NCBI GenBank assembly: GCA_037447655.1 | Contig: JBBHKE010002849.1 | Coordinates: forward strand, 1-64,000 | Length of the DNA stretch: 64,000 nt | DNA from: Zygnema cylindricum | Lineage: Eukaryota; Streptophyta; Zygnematophyceae; Zygnematales; Zygnemataceae | Direction: 5' to 3' | In this document: piece after piece, positions 11,652-23,200 of the stretch | Layout: each line of letters starts with the position of its first letter | Position numbering within the stretch: the stretch's first letter is position 1 | The notes under the pieces: model-generated | What the model saw: only the letters and a program-made list of their open reading frames with translations | What the model was told of the DNA's origin: nothing | The model's database searches: none | Position numbers and translations under genes: made by a program

Positions 11652-11772
11652 GGCGCCAATCATAATTGAGGAATGCTTGTTACTGGCCCGACATAATGGA
11701 GCGGACTTCCAGTAAACGCTGTCAGTAGACTTGTCCGTACTTTTACTGGGACCGCCTAATGGAACCTTACCC
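11652..11772. mobile_element. Solo right end of a PIF/Harbinger element (121 bp)
   Basis: This 121-bp block, GGCGCCAATCATAATTGAG to CTAATGGAACCTTACCC followed by TTA, matches almost base for base the last 121 bp of the Harbinger element at 41610-41730. It has the same end and the same adjacent TTA. No matching left end (GGGTRASGTTCCATTAG) was found nearby, so it is a truncated relic. Confidence 0.75.
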
Positions 11773-11775
11773 TTA

Positions 11776-12354
11776 GACTTAAGACCGTTCTATAATGATA
11801 TAAACGTCTAGAAGAAAGTTTTGTCGCTTCTTGTTTTGACGCTTGACGTTTAAACTCAATCGTGTGTCACGCTAATACTGTAGCGCTAATGATTTTTTCG
11901 CCACTTTAATCAGCTTTTCTCGTGCACGCATGTCGGATCGATAATCCGACGGTTCGTACCCTCCGATTGACGGTACAACAGCTGCCATGTGGCGAAATCA
12001 CAGTACCATTCGTGCCAATAGTGATAGTGCCGTACACGCTGTACCTCCCTCAGATCTTCACTATGCCTGCAATAGCGACATTCTGCCGTACGCCAAAAAC
12101 CGTTTAATTGACCACTGTACTTTATGCGTCGTCACCTGAACGCGTTCGTTTCGTACCATAAGGAACAATTCAAAAACGAAGATTCCCTCCCACTTCCCAC
12201 CTATATTCTTCCTCTCTCTTCCTTCCCCATTCCCCCTCACTTTCCTTTCCCTTGCGCTCTCTCTCCTCTTCTCTCGCCTTCTCCCTCTCCCCCTTCTCTC
12301 CTTTTTAGATACCCCAATGCCCCCCATTTTACATTAGTGCACTCCTCTCCCAAA
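11776..12354. other. GTAC-containing intergenic sequence and 5' flank of the CorA-like gene
   Basis: Contains several GTAC palindromes (11940-12120) and then a CT-rich leader (12185-12310) leading to the CorA-like start. The frame is open from an ATG at 12124, but the extra N-terminus is CT-repeat translation and unlikely to be real. Confidence 0.45.
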
Positions 12355-15300
12355 ATGACTGCAGAACTGACCTCTCCAGATAGTGGGAAGCGTCTTCTCT
12401 CTCTCTCTCCCTCTCCCTCCCTCTTCCGCTCTATCTCTCGATCCGGCCTTTCTCCTGCTCCCACGCGTCCCGACCAGATTTTGACTCCCGGAAAAGATGG
12501 TCTCCCTGACACGTGTCCTTTTTCTGTGCGACGTTACGCCTTTGAGTTTGATGGAGAGGGAAGCTTCCACCCTAAAGTGTGGGAGGCAGGATCCATGGAC
12601 GGGGAGGTAAAGAGAGAGAGAGAGAGAGATAGGGAGGGAAGAAATCTATGGGGAGTGGGACCAGGCGTAGAAGAGAAACTGAACGGCGAGAGAGGGAGAG
12701 GAGAGGGGAAAATGGTGGAGAAAACGGGTGGGGAAAGAGTAAGAGCAGAGAGAGGAGAGAGAGGAGAGAGAGGAGAGAGGGAGGAGAGAGGGGAGAGAGA
12801 GAGTAAACAATTTTCTTGGTACCATTTAGAAATTCCTAGGAATTGTCCCTCTCTCTCTGCTGGAGCCATGGCTATGATGGACCATTTGTATCCCTCTCTC
12901 TCTCTCCAGGAGATCACTGCACTGGTCAGCAATGGTCCGTACTGTGCCAATCTCCATGGAACCACATTGTTCCGTATTAATTCCGCGGGTCCGTTGGAGT
13001 CGAAATTTACTTTACGGATTGCCGCACGAATTACAGATCATTCCATAATTAGTGTGGCATTGGGAAGAGTCCCAAGATTGGAATTCTCTCGTACGATTGG
13101 TGAGGAGTTTTTAACAGAGATTCCGCATGTTCTGCGGAAAAAAAAAGGAAAAAAGGACACGAAAACAGGACGTGTGAGAGGGTTAGAGGTAGAGGTAGAG
13201 GCAGGGATAGGAGTATCCCAACCCCAATTAGGAGGAACCCCATTAAAAACACCATCAAAAATTGCGGTAAGAACTTCTTCTTCAAAAACCCCACCACCGA
13301 AAAATCCATCGGGACGAGTAACACTACCGTCAGGGGTAGAGGGAGACAAAGAAGAGGGAGAGGGAGTGGGTCTCATCGGGGCAGCGGCGGCTGCGGGAGG
13401 AGGAGGAGGAGTAGGAGCCGGAGAGAGAGAAACTGACGCGGAATTTAATGATTCGTTAATGGGTACAAATGGATGTGTTTTTATAGATGAGGAGGTTTTA
13501 GAGGAGCTCTTGAGGAGAAGTCATCCTCAGGAGGCAGATAGTCCGATTCCGGAGAGAGTGGGACAGCTGGCAGTCCATCTTTTGGACACATTTGTGAGTC
13601 AGCTACAGGACGGAGTGGTAGATGTGGAGACAGAGGTGGACAGGACGGAGAGAGTGTTGGATACAGGTGAGAGGGAGAGGGAGAGGGAGAGGGAAGGGGG
13701 AGAGAAGCAAGAATTTTTGAAGTAGAATGACTCTTGACACATTTATCCAGTAAAAAAAGCAAGTAATAGATAAAGAAATGCGTACAGAAGTGATAATTGC
13801 AGAAGTTAACGGTCTATTCTTGTTTTGTAGGTCCAAATTCCTACCCATGTTTTTTTTTGTTTTTTCCAATTAGAGTTTTGGTATTGTATGAATTCCACAC
13901 TATTTGTGGTGGATTTTACAAGTGCAAATGGAATCTTAAGACCTCGCGTTCCAAAAACTGAAATAAAGAGTCAGAAAAAAATGGAAAGCAAGAGAAAAGA
14001 ACAGAAAAGTACAGCATTTCCTTTTAACCTTTTTTTTTCTCCCGTTGTTTTCCGTTTTTTCCTGTTTTTTCTGTAGGCGGGGCAGCCAAAGGACGGTTGC
14101 TGAAAGATCGAACTTTTCCTAAAATGCATCTTGACCTTCAGAGAATATTGCAGGTACATTAATTTTGCCTTTATTGGAGGTACATTTTGTCTTTTTCTCT
14201 CCTTCTCGCTCTCCCTCCCTCCCGCTCTCGCTTCCCTCTCTTTTTCTCCCTCTGCGTTTAAATATATATCTTTTTCTCTCTTTATTTGAAGCTTACTCTT
14301 TTTTAATGTAAATTGAGTCATGTTTTGGAGTGAGGAGGTGAGGAAAGGATGAGGACATAATAGGGAGAGGAGGAAAGGAAGTGGGGAGAAGAGGGGGGGA
14401 CAGAGAGGAATGGTGATAGAGATGTCGAGGTAGGAGAGAATTGGAAAGGGAGAGGGAAGGAGGAGAGAATATGAAAGACGGGTAATGGGCAGTTTTAGTT
14501 TTAGTTTTTGGGTGTTTTTGGTCGTTTCAGAGCGAGTGAGAGGATATATTAAATTTTAAAATAAATGCAGGAACAAAAAAAGACAGAAAATGTTTATTTA
14601 CTTTATGCCAAAAATGGAGCAATCAAAATCTGTTTGTTTTCTATTCTGTGAATCTCGGACTAAAATTAAATTACAGATTTTGTTATTATTCTTGTTATTA
14701 TTATTGTTAAGTTCATTAAGTTTCGGAGGAAGAATAAGGGGGAAAATGACGGGTTTTTCACTTTGATTTTGATTCTTTAATGAGGTGTGGAAAATGCGAT
14801 TGGGACAGGGAGGGAGAGGTAGAGGGTAATGGAGAGGGAGAGTTACGGTGATGGAAAAAGAGAGGATGAAGCCAACAGATATTCCTCAGAGAGTGGATAA
14901 AGAAATAAGTGAAGGAAGAAATTGAAGAGAGGGAGGAAGACCAGGGGAGAGAGAAGGGAGAGAAAATAAACGTGGGGAAAGTGAGGGGAAAGCAAGCAAG
15001 GGAGGAGGGCAAGCAGTGAAGAGGCATGATGTGAGGAAAATGGGAAAGAGGAAGCGAGAGAGGCGTGAGAAGAGAGAAGGGTTGATTAGAAGAAAAAATG
15101 GGCTGTGTGATGGAGAAACAATTAAGAAGAGAGTGAGAAAGAGGCCAGTGGAAAGAATGAAGGGAGAAAGGAAAATAAGCAAGAATAGACTGAAAAAGTG
15201 AACAAAATAAGAGAAGATATACTTCACAAGACCAATTGAGAAAACACACTGAGAATTCTAAATCCGTCCTTCCTCAGCCTTCCTCCTTCCTCCCTTGCTT

Positions 15301-17020
15301 CCTCAGCCTTCCTCCTTCCTCCCTTCCTCCTTCCTCCCTTCCTCCTTCCTCCCTTCCTCCCTTGCTTCCCTCTCACCCTCCCTCCTCTCTCCCTTCCTCC
15401 CTCTCCCTCTCTCTCACTCCCTATCTCCCTGCCTCCATCCCCACCCAGGCTATTGCCCACTCCGAAGTCGTTTTCCCCAAAATCAAGGACAAAATGGGAG
15501 GCAAAAAATGGTGTGGTCCTGAGGAGATGGCAGCCATGGATGGATTCATGGCCTCCATGAGACGCTGTAAGGAGAATGTCGGCTTTTTGGCTTCTCGAAT
15601 CACGGCTCTCCAGGCTTCTCTCGACCAATGGCAAGCCGAGCAAATTAACCGAAAACTTTACTACCTCTCTTTTTTGTCCATGGTGTTCTTGCCGTTATCG
15701 ATTGTTACAGGACGTAAGTTTGGGATTCTCGCTTTGTCTCTCTCTCTCCCTTTTTCACTCTGCCTGTTTTGTTCGCTCTCTCTCTCCTTCTCTCTCGTTC
15801 TCTCTCTTCTTGTCCTGCTCTCTTTTTTCTCTCCCTCGCTCTTGCCCTCTACCTATCCCTCCCTCTCCCTCTCCCTCTCCCTCTCCCTCTCCCTTTTGCT
15901 CTTCACTCTACCTCTCCCTCTCCCTCTCCCTCTCCCTCTCCCTCTCCCTCTCCCTCTCCCTCTCCCTCTCCCTCTCCCTCTCCCTCTCCCTCTCCCCCCC
16001 CCTCTCCCTCCCCCTCCCTCTCCCTCTCCCTCTCCCTCTCCCTCTCCCCCTCCCTCTCCCTTTTGCTCTTCACTCTATTTAACCATTGGACTTACTGTAT
16101 ATTGCACGGCTTCTTATCTTTTTGTGGGCTGCTTTTAAGGTGTTTGTTGAAAAAGTATCATAAGTACAATACAAGGTATAGAAATTGTATGAGAAAAGGA
16201 AAAAAGGAAAAAAGCATTCACCTAAATTTGGTGTTTGTGACGAATAATGAAATCATGTAGTTTGTAGCAAATGGTGCCCCGCGTATAGTTCTGTATACCA
16301 TTATAAGTGTTGACTTCTTTATTAATTCAGAACATGGTATTCGCCATATAATCTAGCATGCGTCAAATGGTATTTAAGAATAGTTTTTATTTTTTAACCC
16401 CGTAGATTCCTGTTTGTCCGCACATGTATTAGTTTTTAATAAACGTTAGAAAACTGAGATTAGTTTTGAGTACACATTATTTGTGTTCCAAAAAAAAATC
16501 CAATTATGACTATTGCTGAAAAGAGAATATCATTCTAAATACAAATGCCTTGGAGAAACGTTATAAGCAAATGAAATTATCAACATTTATCTATTAGCGA
16601 GTTTGCAGTTAAAACGTGACCGAAAACCATGCTCGAACAAATGATCCGTTTTCGGTGTGACATTTTGTGTTAACCTTATATTGACCTTCCATTGTCTCCT
16701 TTCCTCTCCTCTCCCTCTCCTCTCCTCTCTCTCTCCTCTTTCCCTTTTTTTATGCAGTGTTTGGAATGAATGTTGGAGGCGTTCCATGGGTTCCTCAAAC
16801 GACTCAAGACCCGAAATATTTAGCCGGGTTTTGGAACGTTTTGCTATTATGTGTTTTTATAGTTTTGTTTATGTTGGCGATTTTTGTGGCTCTTCCGACG
16901 TATTCTTTTGTGCGAAATGGTTTGTTAAATAGCTCTCTTTGGCAAAAATTTCTACGAAATCGTAAACTTCGGAGGGCTTTAAGACTAGATTCGTTGCTGG
17001 GGCCCGATGAAGCTGATTGA
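12355..17020 (+). CDS. CorA-like Mg2+ transporter family protein (four exons)
   Basis: Exons 12355-13666, 14077-14153, 15449-15713 and 16758-17020 join with consistent phases (1, 0, 1) into about 638 codons. The sequence follows the plant CorA-like family (the type of Arabidopsis At2g42950/At1g29820): QFSWYHLEIP, LVSNGPYCANLHG, VALGRVPRLEFS, EEADSP-type EADSPIPERV, DRTFPKMHLDLQRILQ, KENVGFLASRITALQA, QAEQINRKLYYLSFLS, FLPLSIVTG, then across the last intron FGMNVGGVPW (the GMN selectivity motif between the two membrane helices) and a second helix NVLLLCVFIVLFMLAIF. These proteins are membrane proteins presumed to carry divalent cations. The start at 12355 (MTAELTSP) is preferred to 12124, which adds only repeat-derived residues. 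Oddities: residues about 84-155 are a charged Arg/Glu/Gly linker encoded by GA repeats, and a second Gly-rich insertion precedes residue 375. Confidence 0.9.
14154..15448 (+). repeat. Intron 2 of the CorA-like gene: purine-rich block then pyrimidine block
   Basis: About 14330-15200 is strongly purine-rich (GAGGAAAGGA type), whereas 15260-15448 is CCTTCCTCC repeats running into the acceptor. Purine and pyrimidine tracts in one transcript can pair. The minus-strand frames over the purine block are artefacts. Confidence 0.7.
15855..16075 (+). repeat. (CTCCCT)n hexanucleotide microsatellite in CorA intron 3
   Basis: About 30 units of CTCCCT with two copies of TTTTGCTCTTCACTCTA at 15894 and 16061 flanking the long central run, which suggests internal duplication. 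Confidence 0.9.
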
Positions 17021-18100
17021 TAGGAATTCTTTTATTCTTCATTTTTTGTTTCTTTGGTCACTTTGTAAAAGTTTGATCCAGTTGGTTTTGTACAATTCAG
17101 TTTAGGGGAGAAATAGTTCAATGTCAAAAAAAAAATTGGGTTTTTTTTTAGCGGAAACTTTATTTTACAGTGCTTCCGAAATTGGAACGACTTCCTAAGA
17201 AACATAGTGAGAGAATGTCGTTGTTTCGAAGAATAGGCGAGTACAAAGAGAAAATATTAGTGTTTCCAAAGCCAAAAAGAAAAACGATTTAGGTGACCAT
17301 TGCCCATTTTTTATGGGCTTTAGAAAGGCTTTAAAAGGAAGAATTTGTCATTTTCTCTTTTTTTCAAAGTTTATGGAAGAATCTGAATATCGACGATAAT
17401 GGCTTGTGAATAAAATGAAGAATCTTCTCATTGATATCTGTTTCTTTTTGTGTTCTCAGTTAATCAATTTTTCCAACATTAAATTTTGATCATTATGTTT
17501 TCTTTGTCTTTTTGCCAGTCAGGCATGCAAAATCAATTCTATGAGACAGAGACCACAACTATCGTTCTGTTTGTTAATTGATTTTTTTGTTTTTTTTTTT
17601 TTCTCCCGATCATTAAGTTAAGATAGGCTTGTAGGACTGAGATTGAATGAGAGGGAAAAGTTTTTCCACTATTCACCAGGAGGGGGAGAAAGGGAGGAAG
17701 GGATAGCTTCTTGGGTCTCCATAACTCTATCTACAGAAGAGAGTAAAATCAAAAAGAAACAATTGGTCGAGTTTGTACAATGTCAACAAATTTTCGATAT
17801 AAGAGTCAGTTTTTTTGTTTCCTTTCTTGTGAGAGAAGCAAAGCAATATTATAAACAAAACTAAAATGTTCAACTATGTAAAACATTTTTTAAAACATAA
17901 TCCAAAAGGTTGGAAGTGCTTCAAAACCGAATTTGTTGCAGATAATCTCGAGATGTTTGTTTTCTTTAAATTTTTGAAATCTGGAGCAATGTAAAAAAAT
18001 TAATATCAAGCCCAAAAATACTTTGATTGAAAATCACAAACCACAAACAACGAGAAAAAGGGCCTTCAACTCAAAATCAATTACACAAAATTATATATCG
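17021..18100. other. Intergenic between convergent genes; no gene seen
   Basis: 3' flank of the CorA-like gene and AT-rich sequence. The small frame at 17643-17864 (+) has no recognisable features. Confidence 0.5.
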
Positions 18101-18113
18101 ATTTACATTTTGT

Positions 18114-18760
18114 TCAACTCCAAATAATTGCCGCAATGTCTCTTCTAAATAAACTTTGTCCTTCAAACAAACCATTTCTCGAACTCGAAAAGGGTCGAAT
18201 GTGAAAACTTTGAGGGATAAAATTTTGGGTAAAATCAGTTTGAGCCTGAAAGCTAGAAAAAATCTCATTCTGAGAGCCGAAATTTTGACAAGAATACCTA
18301 CGAGAATGGAAGTTATGAGAATTATTCCCTAATATGTACTCTCTCTCTACCATCTCCTCCCTCCCTACAGATTGGTTAGTTGCCATGTGCCCCAAACCAC
18401 GAACCCAAGTCGAATAAGACGAAGCACGCATATGAGACGAATTTTGCTGTCGTCTCATTGGCTCCTCAATTTGCCTAAAAGACGGATTTCGGTCCTTACC
18501 GGCTTCACTATTGATCAAGGAATGTTGACTTGTGGAGCTTCCAGGAAGCTTCTGAGGCAACTTTTTCTCTGGTTCCACAAATTTAGGGTTTCCGGAAATT
18601 GCGGAGGTGGTGCCAACTGCCTCGGAAAGATGTTCCCCTCGAATGTCGGCTGAGGGACGAACTCGATCCAAAAGTCGTAAAACCGCATTTCCCCAACTTT
18701 TTCCGGCTTCGATGTCACGTCGCTGAATTTCCTGAACTGCTCGAAAGACAAGTTTGAAAA
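18114..18760 (-). CDS. Unrecognised protein, probable C-terminal exon
   Basis: An open frame of about 215 residues begins after a plausible acceptor (GCTCGGACAG at 18761). The start is ordered and charged (FRAVQEIQRRDIEAGKSWG, then LRLLDRVRPSADIRGEHL), followed by a Ser/Gln/Asn-rich, apparently disordered tail, and ends RRDIAAIIWS. I do not recognise it. The non-repetitive composition and the helical-looking N-terminal part suggest true coding. Upstream exons would lie in or beyond the GA-rich (CT on the coding strand) stretch and the gap at 19051-20001. Confidence 0.4.
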
Positions 18761-18889
18761 CTGTCCGAGCTCGACCGGGAAAAAAAAGGAAGAAATAAAG
18801 GTGGGAAGAGATAAATTGACAACAACAACATAGGAAAAGAGACAAGAAATATATAAAAGAAATAGTTACGGAGCTGGATATAATATATT

Positions 18890-20100
18890 TAGGTAGGGAG
18901 GGAGGGGAGGAGAAGAGGGAGAGGGAGAGAGCATTTAATGTTCCTCAAGACAAATATCGAGTAAAACCAAACGGGGCATTAATCTAGAGGAGAGAGAGGG
19001 GATAGAAGGATAGAGTGAGAGGGAGAAGGGGGGGGGGAGGGGAGGGGAGGNNNNNNNNNNNNNNNNNNNNNNNNNNNNNNNNNNNNNNNNNNNNNNNNNN
19101 NNNNNNNNNNNNNNNNNNNNNNNNNNNNNNNNNNNNNNNNNNNNNNNNNNNNNNNNNNNNNNNNNNNNNNNNNNNNNNNNNNNNNNNNNNNNNNNNNNNN
19201 NNNNNNNNNNNNNNNNNNNNNNNNNNNNNNNNNNNNNNNNNNNNNNNNNNNNNNNNNNNNNNNNNNNNNNNNNNNNNNNNNNNNNNNNNNNNNNNNNNNN
19301 NNNNNNNNNNNNNNNNNNNNNNNNNNNNNNNNNNNNNNNNNNNNNNNNNNNNNNNNNNNNNNNNNNNNNNNNNNNNNNNNNNNNNNNNNNNNNNNNNNNN
19401 NNNNNNNNNNNNNNNNNNNNNNNNNNNNNNNNNNNNNNNNNNNNNNNNNNNNNNNNNNNNNNNNNNNNNNNNNNNNNNNNNNNNNNNNNNNNNNNNNNNN
19501 NNNNNNNNNNNNNNNNNNNNNNNNNNNNNNNNNNNNNNNNNNNNNNNNNNNNNNNNNNNNNNNNNNNNNNNNNNNNNNNNNNNNNNNNNNNNNNNNNNNN
19601 NNNNNNNNNNNNNNNNNNNNNNNNNNNNNNNNNNNNNNNNNNNNNNNNNNNNNNNNNNNNNNNNNNNNNNNNNNNNNNNNNNNNNNNNNNNNNNNNNNNN
19701 NNNNNNNNNNNNNNNNNNNNNNNNNNNNNNNNNNNNNNNNNNNNNNNNNNNNNNNNNNNNNNNNNNNNNNNNNNNNNNNNNNNNNNNNNNNNNNNNNNNN
19801 NNNNNNNNNNNNNNNNNNNNNNNNNNNNNNNNNNNNNNNNNNNNNNNNNNNNNNNNNNNNNNNNNNNNNNNNNNNNNNNNNNNNNNNNNNNNNNNNNNNN
19901 NNNNNNNNNNNNNNNNNNNNNNNNNNNNNNNNNNNNNNNNNNNNNNNNNNNNNNNNNNNNNNNNNNNNNNNNNNNNNNNNNNNNNNNNNNNNNNNNNNNN
20001 NAGCCCAATGGGAGAGGGAGAGGGGGGGGGGAGGGGGAGGTGAAGGGAAAGGACAGTAGGTTTGTGTGATAGGGAGAGGGAGATGAAGGGAGGGAGAAAA
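18890..20100. other. Assembly gap (951 N, 19051-20001) inside GA-rich sequence
   Basis: Both gap edges are purine microsatellites (GGGGAGGGGAGG on the left, GAGAGGGAGAGGGGGGGGG on the right), so the gap is probably a collapsed or unsequenced GA repeat. Frames reported across the N run are meaningless. Confidence 0.9.
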
Positions 20101-20209
20101 GAAAAAAAGGAGGAAGAAAATGGCAATAACCCGAGGAAAAAATATAAAATTTAATTTAAAATAACAGAAAACACCAAACACAAAACGACGGGAACTAATT
20201 TTTTTTTCT

Positions 20210-23200
20210 ATTTTTTAGTTAATTGTTTTCGTTTTTTTTTTTGTAATTGTTTTTCTTTTTTATATCAAGAGAGCCATCTTATCGCCATGGGAGTTTCATC
20301 TGGCGTTATCAGGCATGTCCGACCGTACTGTACGGAAAGTAAATGGAAGTACAAAAAAGTACAGCATGTCACAAAGATACGGAATATTGAGAAGGTTCCA
20401 AAGGATATCCTTTCCGTACATATTGTCATAGTACTCTGATTCTAGGTCAGTGTCCGTACAGTTCCAAGTTCCGTACATAGCCGCGTGACGTATTATTAGT
20501 TTATTATGCTGCCAATCAGCAAAACGAACTGTACGGTATAAAATGCAAATTGTATTGTCAAAAAAAGTCGAAATGAAAGTATCTTATAATACGAAATTAA
20601 GTGCTACATTTCGTGCGAAGTCGGATTAAACCGATTAAATATTGTCGCAGATGTGATATCTACGGAATCGTCTCGACCATAGACCAAATATACGAAATAA
20701 AAAATATCGTCGAGATGTACGGTTTTAGAAAGTAGAGTTCGAACTATAGGAAAGGTACAATGACATCATAGGGGAACCGATGCTCTCAGTTTTGATCGAA
20801 GTGTACCAAATAAAAGTTATTGTACGATCTTACAATATAAGAACGGGAAAAATGAATTATCTTACAATATAAGAACAGAAATAATGAATTATATTGAAGT
20901 TCAAACGATAGAAAAGGTATGATGACATCATGTGGGAGCAATGAAGTCGGATAATTCTGACTTTTTTTATCCTTCCTTGTGCATGATTAAATCTGAACAA
21001 CCATTATGGCTTGGGACATGGGTGTGTTGGGATAGCATATGAATATCGACCGATACGCTAGCGTTTGCTTCCCTGTGGTAATAATCGTACTAAAAACTGG
21101 TATTGAACGAAAATTGTTTGAGCTGAAAAAGAATGGTTTGAACTTTAATGCATTTTGAGCTATGGTCTCTAAGAGGCCTAGACATAGACCCATTATTCCG
21201 AAAAAGGAAAAAAAATAAAAGTTAAAAATGACAACAAACAAAAAGTACTTGATAAAGTATTATAATTTTTATACTCGAATATGTATGTGTCGAACCGGAT
21301 TAACCGATGCCTGATACATCGATGCGAAATTCCAAAAGATGTACACAAAAAACTCGATTTTTGTTTGCTTTTCCAAATGTGTCAATAGCGATGTGTCGAC
21401 CCAATCGGATGCGGTCAATACTCATTAAATCATTGATATACGAGGCATCCTGTTATGATATTGATATGTTGGTACATCATTACTTGGGGAAGGGGCGATG
21501 GGGGGAAGAGATCGAGGAAAGAGGGAGGGAGGGAGGGAGAGACCGGCGGAGGGAGATGTTAATCTTGGTTGATGTGGAAATATTTGTAATGAAAACAAGA
21601 TGAGAAGTAAACAAAGTCTAGCTAACATGAAGACATTGTCAATATTAATGATGTGTTGAGAAAGAAATTGGCCTACGGTGTAAAAAAAAAAATTGATCTC
21701 GAATAAGGGAGTAATTGTTTTGAGTAAATTGAGAGATTTGAGGGTATCTTCTGGGTTTTGCGGTTATATTGTTGTTTCGAATTTAAAAAAAATGATAGTG
21801 AAGACTTGGTTGTATTTACAATGAATTGCCTCAAAGATGGTTCACAATGTGAAGTGCACACGAGCATATGTTCAGTTGACAACTAAACAGAAAGGTTGAT
21901 CTTCGCATACACGGAATTTTTGTATGCTTGTCACTTTGCTCGTGGTTGAGAAGTTTAAGGGGGAGAGGGTTGTCAGTATAATTGCCGCCAATAAATGTGT
22001 GAGAGGGTGCGGTGTTGTAATTTTTTTTGCGGATAGTAGGTTTGAAGTGAGGGGGAAAGTAGATCTACTCATAGGTGCCATATTCGTTGGTGGGGTGGAC
22101 ACCAATCTTCCTTTGCTAAAAGATTTGTGTTTAGAAGTGGAAGGGGTGGAATAGGGTGAGCGAGGGGATGAGAATGTTGATATGCTTGCAGGTTGTATAT
22201 TTGCGGGCCGGAGTGCCATATTTGGGTCAAAGTGTTGAGGGAGTGTCCAATTCCCTCGACTTGTGGGGAGAGGAATTCCAATCTGTCCGTAGACGATGGA
22301 TTCTAAAGGGGGTTGGGGGAAGGGATTATGAAAGAAAACATTGAATCGAGCTTGTAATGGCCCCATCAGAAGTACATTAATTCAATACTTCCTCCATGAA
22401 TCCTAAAATCCTCTTTTTGAAAATTTGATTTTCTTATCCTATATGCATCAATTAAAATCAATGTTATGTAAGCCCAGAAGTAAAAGGCCCTTGCACATTG
22501 ATTTTCCAACTTTGCATGAAATGGATGATAATTTGTAGTTGATGTACACAAATTGACGTCGTCAATACTGAATTAATCTCAACACTTTCCCGTCAATATA
22601 TTTGAACTATTTTGCCATTGATGTTTGTGGTGACGTTGGTAATACTGGTTTGACTTATTATTTTCCACTTTTTTGGTTCGTTTTTTTTCAACTGGATGAC
22701 CTCCTCCAAATGAGGAAATTTGTCCCAACATGTTTTATATACTTCATTATGAGCCAATGACCTCTTTACCCCAACTAATTGACAATGTATTAAACTCATA
22801 TAAAACAAAAATAGCAAAATCATATTGAGACAGAAGAGAGGAGAGAAAAAAAGTGCAATAAACCAACTTTGTATCGCTAAAGCAATGCATCGACAGTATA
22901 TCCGTCGATACCTGCCAAAGCGCCATACCAAGCGAAAATCAACACTTCGGTTGGTAAGCTTAACTAAAAAATGTCGATGAAAGCATTAACACACGAAGAT
23001 TACACGGAGAACTTGCAGTCCGTACGTACAAAAAAATAAACGCTCGTCATTAATAAGTGTTAACAACAATCATCTGTAGCGGCCTTTTTCGACCTACAAC
23101 CATAAATTAGTGTTGTTAACATTAGAATAACATTAACGTTAACATGGAAAGTTTTCATTTAGCGTTAACCACTTGTAATATGGTCGTAAAAACTACAGTA

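Noticed and set aside
14758-15249. 163-codon Ser/Phe-rich minus frame in CorA intron 2
   Set aside because: Antisense reading of the purine-rich intron block.
18935-20181. Long open frames across the N run
   Set aside because: They are runs of X from unknown bases with GA/CT repeat at the ends.
21872-22366. 164-codon minus frame, Pro/Ser/Thr-rich
   Set aside because: No domain, no splice or homology support, and the opposite strand is partly open too.
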